In this document: positions 59,005 to 64,000 of the stretch, in pieces | Numbering within the stretch: the stretch's first letter is position 1 | Layout of the letters: every line of letters starts with the position of its first letter | Assembly: GCA_016744135.1 (NCBI GenBank) | Contig: JADGEX010000001.1 | Coordinates: 1,561,029-1,625,028, forward strand | Length of the DNA stretch: 64,000 nt | Direction of reading: 5' to 3' | Origin: Pseudodesulfovibrio sp. | Lineage (GTDB): Bacteria > Desulfobacterota > Desulfovibrionia > Desulfovibrionales > Desulfovibrionaceae | Notes under the pieces: generated by a model | Told to the model about the DNA's origin: nothing | Seen by the model: the letters and a program-made list of their open reading frames with translations, nothing else | Database searches by the model: none | Made by a program: the position numbers and the translations under genes

Positions 59005-60243
59005 TTAATAGAAAGTCCTCTCATCGACGAGCCGGGGCGCGTCTTCCGGGAATGTCCCGGGCGCGCAGGTTTCGACGACTGGTTTTAATTTCATCACCGA
59101 CTGAAAATCGGCGCAGAACTTTTCTTTATCCAATGGAGTAGCAGTTTCCACTACCACCACAAGGGAGTCCCTGCCTTTATCATTCTTTACCTGAATCTGC
59201 CAGCACGAAACATCAGGATACTTCGCGAAAACAGCCATGGCCTGTTCGGGATAAATGAATTGTCCCTTGACCTTGGCCGTATCATCGGCACGCCCCTTCC
59301 AGCCCGTGAGTTTCCGGGCCGTCCGCCCGCATTCGCACAGAGAGGAATCGATGGAAGACAGGTCTCCCGTAGCCAGACGCACCAACGGATAATCAGTGAA
59401 AAAAGGCGTCACCACGACCTCACCGAGTTCGCCGTCAGGCAAAGGTTCACCAGTTGCCGGGTCGCAAATTTCCACATGCCGGTAATTGGACAGGTGCATC
59501 CCTCCCAATTCCATGCACTCATAGGCGATACATCCCACATCCGCCGTACCGTAGCCTTGGCGGACGGTTATACCAAACATGTCCTCGACTTCTGCTCGAA
59601 GCATCTCGGACAGTGGTTCGGCGGCGACATAGGCTTTTTCAAGCGAAAAATCTTCACGCAGATCAAACCCTGCTGCCTGCGCTTTCTGGCCTATCACTTT
59701 GAGATAACTGGTCATGCCCACAAACGCTGTGACCGGCAATTGCATCAAGAACTCAATCTGCTTGGCTGTATTGCCCGGCCCAGCCGGGACCACGCCGCAA
59801 CCAATATCCCGAAGCGGCTCCTCAAGCATCAATCCAGCGGGGGTCATATGATAGGAAAATGTCATCTGCGCGAGATCGCCGGGCCTGAATCCGGCAGCAA
59901 AAAAGCCCTCACTCCACGCCCAATAATCAGGGTCCATGCCTTCCGGGTCAAAAATGGGGCCGGGGGACTGATAGATACGCGACAACTGACCGGGTTTGCA
60001 GTTCAGGAACCAGCCAAGGCCATATTCCTTCTGCCATTGGATGACATCCCGTTTTCTGAGCGGAGGGATTTTTCCATAGTCGTCCCAATTCTTGAAATCA
60101 CGGGCACACGCACCCATGGTTTCCAGACGCGCCTGAAATTCACCGGACGACTGTTCGGCCTCAAGCAGCACTTCTCGTACGCCCTTCCACTTCCGTTTCA
60201 TCCGCTTTTCACGCGGCTCAGTCTCATATTCGCTGTAGTACAT
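59005..60243 (-). CDS. Phenylacetate-CoA ligase-like AMP-forming enzyme
   Basis: A 412-residue adenylate-forming enzyme of the PaaK type. RQGYGTADVGCIAYEC carries the adenylate-binding text, PLVRLATGDLS the core Asp, and GWKGRADDTAKVKGQFIYP the hinge to the C-terminal domain, with CECGRT as the metal-ligand region. It activates an aryl acid or related carboxylate as its CoA thioester; the exact acid is unknown. The ATG at 60243 follows GGAGG by about ten bases. Beside an ABC transporter, which may import the substrate. Confidence 0.85.
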   Translation of the reverse strand: MYYSEYETEPREKRMKRKWKGVREVLLEAEQSSGEFQARLETMGACARDFKNWDDYGKIPPLRKRDVIQWQKEYGLGWFLNCKPGQLSRIYQSPGPIFDPEGMDPDYWAWSEGFFAAGFRPGDLAQMTFSYHMTPAGLMLEEPLRDIGCGVVPAGPGNTAKQIEFLMQLPVTAFVGMTSYLKVIGQKAQAAGFDLREDFSLEKAYVAAEPLSEMLRAEVEDMFGITVRQGYGTADVGCIAYECMELGGMHLSNYRHVEICDPATGEPLPDGELGEVVVTPFFTDYPLVRLATGDLSSIDSSLCECGRTARKLTGWKGRADDTAKVKGQFIYPEQAMAVFAKYPDVSCWQIQVKNDKGRDSLVVVVETATPLDKEKFCADFQSVMKLKPVVETCAPGTFPEDAPRLVDERTFY

Positions 60244-60439
60244 TTGAAGATGCCTCCGGCGGCCAAAGGGGAAATCCTTTGAAACCCCCTTCCTAAACTT
60301 TTTGTCGCTACGCCGCTGACAGGTCATACCAAAGAGAAAAGAAAATAAAACGGCGTAAAAATCAGTCTAAAAATACAGTCTTTTCCTTTTACGACAGATC
60401 TAAAAATATTTCTAGCAAATCAACAATCTCTCACCAACC

Positions 60440-60612
60440 AAAGCACCTTGGATGCTCCAGCATCCAACAGCGCCCCCCCCATCACACCTGAAGGTTGTTC
60501 AGAGTGGGGTAGATGTGCATTTTCTCGGACGGAATTTAACCGGAGGCGTAGCCTAGCTACGTTAAGGATTAAATGAAGTCCAAAAAATGTGCAGATACCC
60601 CGCTATGGACAG
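60440..60612 (-). repeat. Composite intergenic repeat, copy 4
   Basis: A palindrome TTGGATGC-TCCA-GCATCCAA (60448-60467), then a B hairpin with GGAC/GTCC and ATTTAA/TTAAAT arms around CGTAGC-CTA-GCTACG (60547-60561) and outer GGGGTA/TACCCC, ending CCGCTATGGACAGCCG. Same orientation as copy 3. The other 200 bp of this gap hold nothing recognisable. Confidence 0.8.
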
Positions 60613-60615
60613 CCG

Positions 60616-61416
60616 TCACCCAAGCCAACGCTTACGACGGCGATAATGCTTTACATCCCGATAAGATCGTTTGTCGCCGCTCTTTCCCATGCCGAGATAA
60701 AATTCCTGCACATCCGGGTTGTTAAGTAGCTCAGCGGCAGTGCCATCCATAACGACCCGACCATTTTCCATAATGTACGCCTGTTGAGCCACGGACAGGG
60801 CCGCGCGAGCGTTCTGTTCCACCAACAGGATGGTCACGCCTTCTTCGGCGTTGATCTTCTTGATGATGTCAAATATTTCTTCCACCAGTAGTGGCGCCAA
60901 ACCGAGGGATGGCTCGTCAAGGAGAAGCAAGTCGGGTTTCGCCATGATGGCGCGACCAATGGCACACATCTGTTGTTCGCCGCCGGACATATAGCCCGCA
61001 AGTTGCTTGCACCGTTCCCGAAGCCGAGGGAAATAGTCATACACTTTTTCCATGGACGTGTTGATCTCGGAGCGTGGCCGGGTAAATGCGCCACATTTGA
61101 GATTTTCTTCCACGGTCAGATCTTCGAAAATACGGCGCCCTTCCATAACCTGAAAAACACCCTTCCTGACAATCTTCTCGGGGATGGTTCCTTGAATCGG
61201 CTCATCCTTGTAGAGGATAGTGCCGTCCGTGACTTCGCCGTCTTCGGTTTCCAGCAGGCCGGAAATGGCCTTCAAGGTAGTCGATTTACCCGCGCCATTC
61301 GCTCCGAGCAAAGCCGTGATTTCTCCCAATGGACAAGCCAGGGACAAGCCTTTCAGCACGAGAACGACGTCATTGTAGACGACTTCCAGATTTTCAACCT
61401 TCAGTACGTTATTCAA
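60616..61416 (-). CDS. livF: Branched-chain-amino-acid-type ABC transporter ATPase LivF
   Basis: A 266-residue ATPase. Walker A GANGAGKST near residue 45, signature YMSGGEQQMCAIGRAI near 144, Walker B LLLLDEPSLGL; the GEQQM signature is typical of LivF. It powers uptake through LivHM. The start is a TTG with GGGAG upstream; the reading could extend ten codons. The tail has a basic KHYRRRKRWLG. It ends four bases from the repeat at 60440. Confidence 0.9.
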   Translation of the reverse strand: MNNVLKVENLEVVYNDVVLVLKGLSLACPLGEITALLGANGAGKSTTLKAISGLLETEDGEVTDGTILYKDEPIQGTIPEKIVRKGVFQVMEGRRIFEDLTVEENLKCGAFTRPRSEINTSMEKVYDYFPRLRERCKQLAGYMSGGEQQMCAIGRAIMAKPDLLLLDEPSLGLAPLLVEEIFDIIKKINAEEGVTILLVEQNARAALSVAQQAYIMENGRVVMDGTAAELLNNPDVQEFYLGMGKSGDKRSYRDVKHYRRRKRWLG

Positions 61417-61482
61417 GGGGTACTCCCGCGATATGGCCGAGGGCAATTGAAACCGCCCTCGGTCCTTTTCTATTTCTTCAAA

Positions 61483-61602
61483 AATTGTTTAAAAACCGGA
61501 CTAGGTAGGCGCAAAACAAAATCAGGATCGAAGCGTAGTCTTCCTACGTGATAGTCTGAATTTGCTGAAGCAACGACGCCAGCCCGGTTTTTTCAACAGT
61601 TT
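61483..61602. repeat. Hairpin repeat, diverged family B copy 5
   Basis: AAACCGG (61493-61499) pairs with CCGGTTT (61584-61590); the core is CGTAG-TCTTC-CTACG (61534-61548). It lacks the CCGCTATC terminus. It may also end the livK transcript. Confidence 0.5.
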
Positions 61603-62817
61603 TTAATGTCCCAGCCAATCGGCTCGACGGTTCAGGATTTCCTCTTTTACGAAGGTCAACTTGCCATCTTTGATGACGTACAAAAACACAGCCATATTCG
61701 GACGGTGATCATCCGGGAAGTAGGAAATCAGCGGAGCCAAACCCATGGGATCAAAGTCACGCAGGGTTTCAAGAGCCGTCTTGAGAGACTCGCCTGTCAC
61801 CGGACCATTAGCATTCGCACGCTTGAGGCCCTCAGCCATGACCAATACGGAGACGAAACCGCGGGTATAGTGTGTCATCTGCGGCTTGTTGTCGGTAATT
61901 TCCATAATGACCTTCATGCCTGGAACATCCTGTCCATAAACAGCGGCGGCCTGATTGGAATATGCGCCGTTGGCATCCTCTCCGGCCAACTTGGGCAGAT
62001 TTTCATCAGAGCCCCAAATATTGGTGAAGAAGGTCGTATTCATACCAATATTCTTGGCGGACTTAAGAATGACTGATGTGGACGGGGTCGTTCCGCCTAT
62101 CCAGCAGAAATCGGGAGCCAAGTCCTTGAGGGGTAACAGCTCAGTGGTGGCGTCAATAGCCTTGAGCGAGACATTGGCTTCACCCACGATATCGTAACCG
62201 AGTTCTTCGGCGTAGGCCTTGGCTCCAACAATGGGAGCCAAACCGTAAGGATGGTCGGGATAGATGAAGGCAATCTTGGGTGCGCCTTCACCCTTCCAAT
62301 TTTCATGAAAATACTTGATGGCAGCACGGGCCTGCGTGGAATAATCTGCCGCTATGAAAAAGTTGTAAGGAGCCTTTTTCGGGTCGGTCAAATGCGCGGA
62401 ATAGGATGCCGAAAGATCAGGGACCTTGTCCTTAGCCAGATTACGGATCAGGGCTTCGGTCACAGCCGATCCATACCCTTGGATGCAGACAACCTTGTCG
62501 GTGTTGACCATCTTCTTATACAGGGAAAGTCCTTGCTGAACATTATAGGCAGTATCCTGAAGATTCAGTTCGATCATACGACCATCGATACCACCATTTT
62601 CGTTGACGTACTTGACTCCGCCCTTGATGCCTTCTGCATAGGGAGCACCCACGGACGACGTGGGACCGGACAGATCGATGAGGCCACCCACTTTGATGGG
62701 GGAAGCGTCGTTGGTTGAAGTTTCAGCCGAGTTCTTGTCTTCGCCTCCGCAGCCAAACAGCATCAGCCCAGCCAAAAGCGTGATGCAGACCGCAGTTATG
62801 ATTGTACCTACCCTCAT
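61603..62817 (-). CDS. livK: Branched-chain-amino-acid-type ABC transporter substrate-binding lipoprotein
   Basis: A 404-residue Leu/Ile/Val-binding-type protein with a lipobox LFGC (Cys23), so it is anchored. IKVGGLIDLSGPTSSVGAPYAEGIKGGVKYVNENGGI is typical. The second ATG (62817) has AGGAG at better distance than the first two codons earlier. Its substrate may be an aromatic or branched acid, given the CoA ligase nearby; that is inference. Confidence 0.9.
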   Translation of the reverse strand: MRVGTIITAVCITLLAGLMLFGCGGEDKNSAETSTNDASPIKVGGLIDLSGPTSSVGAPYAEGIKGGVKYVNENGGIDGRMIELNLQDTAYNVQQGLSLYKKMVNTDKVVCIQGYGSAVTEALIRNLAKDKVPDLSASYSAHLTDPKKAPYNFFIAADYSTQARAAIKYFHENWKGEGAPKIAFIYPDHPYGLAPIVGAKAYAEELGYDIVGEANVSLKAIDATTELLPLKDLAPDFCWIGGTTPSTSVILKSAKNIGMNTTFFTNIWGSDENLPKLAGEDANGAYSNQAAAVYGQDVPGMKVIMEITDNKPQMTHYTRGFVSVLVMAEGLKRANANGPVTGESLKTALETLRDFDPMGLAPLISYFPDDHRPNMAVFLYVIKDGKLTFVKEEILNRRADWLGH

Positions 62818-62909
62818 AGTCATTCTCCTAAGGGATTAAGGTTGACACGTCCCTCCACTGTGAACGAGACGTCATTTCTATTTTCAACCCGCGTTTCGCG
62901 GGATTATGC

Positions 62910-63956
62910 CTAATGAGCAAACGGATACAACTTCCAATATGCCTTGGCCAAACGCCAACGGTTTGCCAATCCTTCCGGTTCAAAAATCAGGAATAGAATA
63001 AGGACCAATCCGAACACACCTTCGCGCAGGGCCACAAGGTGCTGAGCGATGTCAGGGAAATAAGCGCCCACAACGTTCGCCACGATATTGAGAACCTCCG
63101 GGAGGAGCACGATGAATATGGCACCGAACACAGAACCTATGACCGACCCCAACCCGCCGATAATGATCATGGCGAGATAGGAAATGGACAGCCCTATGTT
63201 AAACTGCTCAGCAGAAATATACCCCGTGTAATGCCCCCACAGCCCACCGGCCACACCCGCTAAGAATGAACTGACGCCGAACGCGATGAGCTTGTACCAG
63301 AACAGGTTCACACCCACTATTTCAGCCGACAGATAAAAATCCCTGATGGACACGAAAGCACGTCCATACTTAGACCGCATGATATTTGACACCATGAGCA
63401 GGCTGGCAGCAGTAAAGGCGAAAAGCAGATAGTACATCCGGCCCTCGGTATCAAAACTGAAGCCAAACATCTGCGGAGGATCGAGCAACAACCCATTGGA
63501 CCCGCCGGTTAACACTCCACCGTGCAGAAACACATATTCAAGCACCAACTGGGCCGCCAACGTTGCGATAGCAAGATAAATACCCTTGAGCCTAAGCGAT
63601 GGGACACCAAACACCATGCCGACCATGGCCGTAATCAGACCTCCGGTCAAAATAGCCAACGGAAATGGAACGCCGTGTAAGGAGCATTGTCCCGCTGCGT
63701 AAGCACCCACACCAATGAATGCACCATGACCGAGAGAAATCTGCCCGCATACGCCGGTCAACAAGTTAAGGGACACCGCGCCGATGACCGAGATAAAAAT
63801 CAAGTTCATGACGGATGTCGTAAAGACATCGAGTACCAATGGGGCAACACACAGGGCCGCAACAAGCAGGCCGATCATGAGTTTTTGGAAACCGGATTGA
63901 AAAATCCGAGCTTCGCCGCGATAGGAGGTGAAAAAGAGACCGCATTTGCCTTGCAT
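62910..63956 (-). CDS. livM: Branched-chain-amino-acid-type ABC transporter permease LivM
   Basis: A 348-residue inner-membrane permease with eight or more hydrophobic segments. Family text: NLLTGVCGQISLGHGAFIGVGAYAA and the coupling-helix region FVSIRDFYLSAEIVGVNLFWYK. It ends RPVQ-less in FEPEGLANRWRLAKAYWKLYPFAH. It starts two bases after the upstream permease. Confidence 0.92.
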   Translation of the reverse strand: MQGKCGLFFTSYRGEARIFQSGFQKLMIGLLVAALCVAPLVLDVFTTSVMNLIFISVIGAVSLNLLTGVCGQISLGHGAFIGVGAYAAGQCSLHGVPFPLAILTGGLITAMVGMVFGVPSLRLKGIYLAIATLAAQLVLEYVFLHGGVLTGGSNGLLLDPPQMFGFSFDTEGRMYYLLFAFTAASLLMVSNIMRSKYGRAFVSIRDFYLSAEIVGVNLFWYKLIAFGVSSFLAGVAGGLWGHYTGYISAEQFNIGLSISYLAMIIIGGLGSVIGSVFGAIFIVLLPEVLNIVANVVGAYFPDIAQHLVALREGVFGLVLILFLIFEPEGLANRWRLAKAYWKLYPFAH

Positions 63957-63958
63957 GA

Positions 63959-64000
63959 CTAAACCCTCTCGATCTCTTTGGTCCCGAACAGACCGTATGG
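63959..64000 (-). CDS. livH: Branched-chain-amino-acid-type ABC permease LivH, C-terminal end (partial)
   Basis: The last 13 codons, PYGLFGTKEIERV and a TAG, of a gene that continues beyond the window. This is the usual LivH ending (RPxGLFG...ERV) and it directly precedes livM. Short, but context agrees. Confidence 0.7.
   Translation of the reverse strand, partial: PYGLFGTKEIERV

Noticed and set aside
1-64000. tRNA or rRNA genes
   Set aside because: No T-loop-like GGTTCGA context with matching acceptor stem was found in any intergenic region on either strand by eye.

Overview
This window is a chromosomal segment of a delta-proteobacterial sulfate reducer, most likely Desulfovibrionaceae (Desulfovibrio/Pseudodesulfovibrio type). 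The inference rests on gene content and order: ftsA-ftsZ; a DUF177-rpmF-plsX-fabHG-acpP-fabF run with glyA; comEB-ribD-ribE and ribBA-ribH-nusB-leuS; lptE-holA-radC-acyP-lon; small FmdB-type proteins; an HDOD protein; orphan periplasmic solute-binding proteins; and a HesB-like protein with an in-frame UGA, expected in a selenocysteine user. I saw no rRNA, tRNA, insertion sequence or CRISPR array.

Layout. 0-3.1 kb: end of ftsA, ftsZ, and a radical-SAM gene with an apparent AUC start. 3.3-4.8 kb: an orphan solute-binding protein and a VanX-type dipeptidase. 4.9-11.8 kb (minus): fatty-acid/phospholipid operon and glyA. 12-13.9 kb: rpmB, a second orphan binding protein, a SHOCT protein. 14-21 kb (minus): gltX, a NifU C-terminal protein, HDOD protein, OprD-like porin, CstA, metallo-hydrolase. 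21-27 kb: a WcbI-like gene, then a ZraSR-type two-component system with a DUF4405 membrane protein and a ZraP-like periplasmic protein behind a textbook sigma-54 promoter. 27.2-32.7 kb (plus): fmdB, comEB, ribD, a methyltransferase/TetR pair, a third orphan binding protein, ribE, isochorismatase. 32.7-34.2 kb: gene-free and packed with repeats. 34.2-41.2 kb: DUF5684 gene, then (minus) leuS, nusB, ribH, ribBA, a diguanylate cyclase and a glycosyltransferase. 41.7-46.8 kb (plus): lptE, holA, radC, acyP, lon. 46.9-55.8 kb: paralogous TPR proteins, fmdB, hemC, a small protein behind a sigma-28 promoter, cobT, a second WcbI-like gene, and ykgJ/shikimate kinase/pyrR. 56-58.6 kb: UGA-containing hesB, catalase, Cys-type hesB. 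59-64 kb (minus): a phenylacetate-CoA-ligase-like gene and a branched-chain-amino-acid-type ABC transporter.

Most interesting points. (1) The gene at 56002-56352 reads through an in-frame UGA at codon 33, exactly where its paralogue 2 kb away has the conserved Fe-S/metal-binding Cys; a SECIS-like hairpin follows. (2) The block 32.7-41.6 kb is bracketed by inverted copies of a ~230-bp repeat. Turning it round restores ribD-ribE-ribBA-ribH-nusB-leuS-lptE-holA on one strand, so it looks like a repeat-bounded inversion. (3) The intergenic spaces carry an apparently undescribed family of long-hairpin repeats sharing a terminus close to CGGCTTTTGATAGCGG, often joined to a second palindromic module, plus a ~391-bp tandem array with its own long hairpins.

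Everything here was read by eye. Identities come from motif and family recognition, not database searches. Repeat boundaries are approximate.
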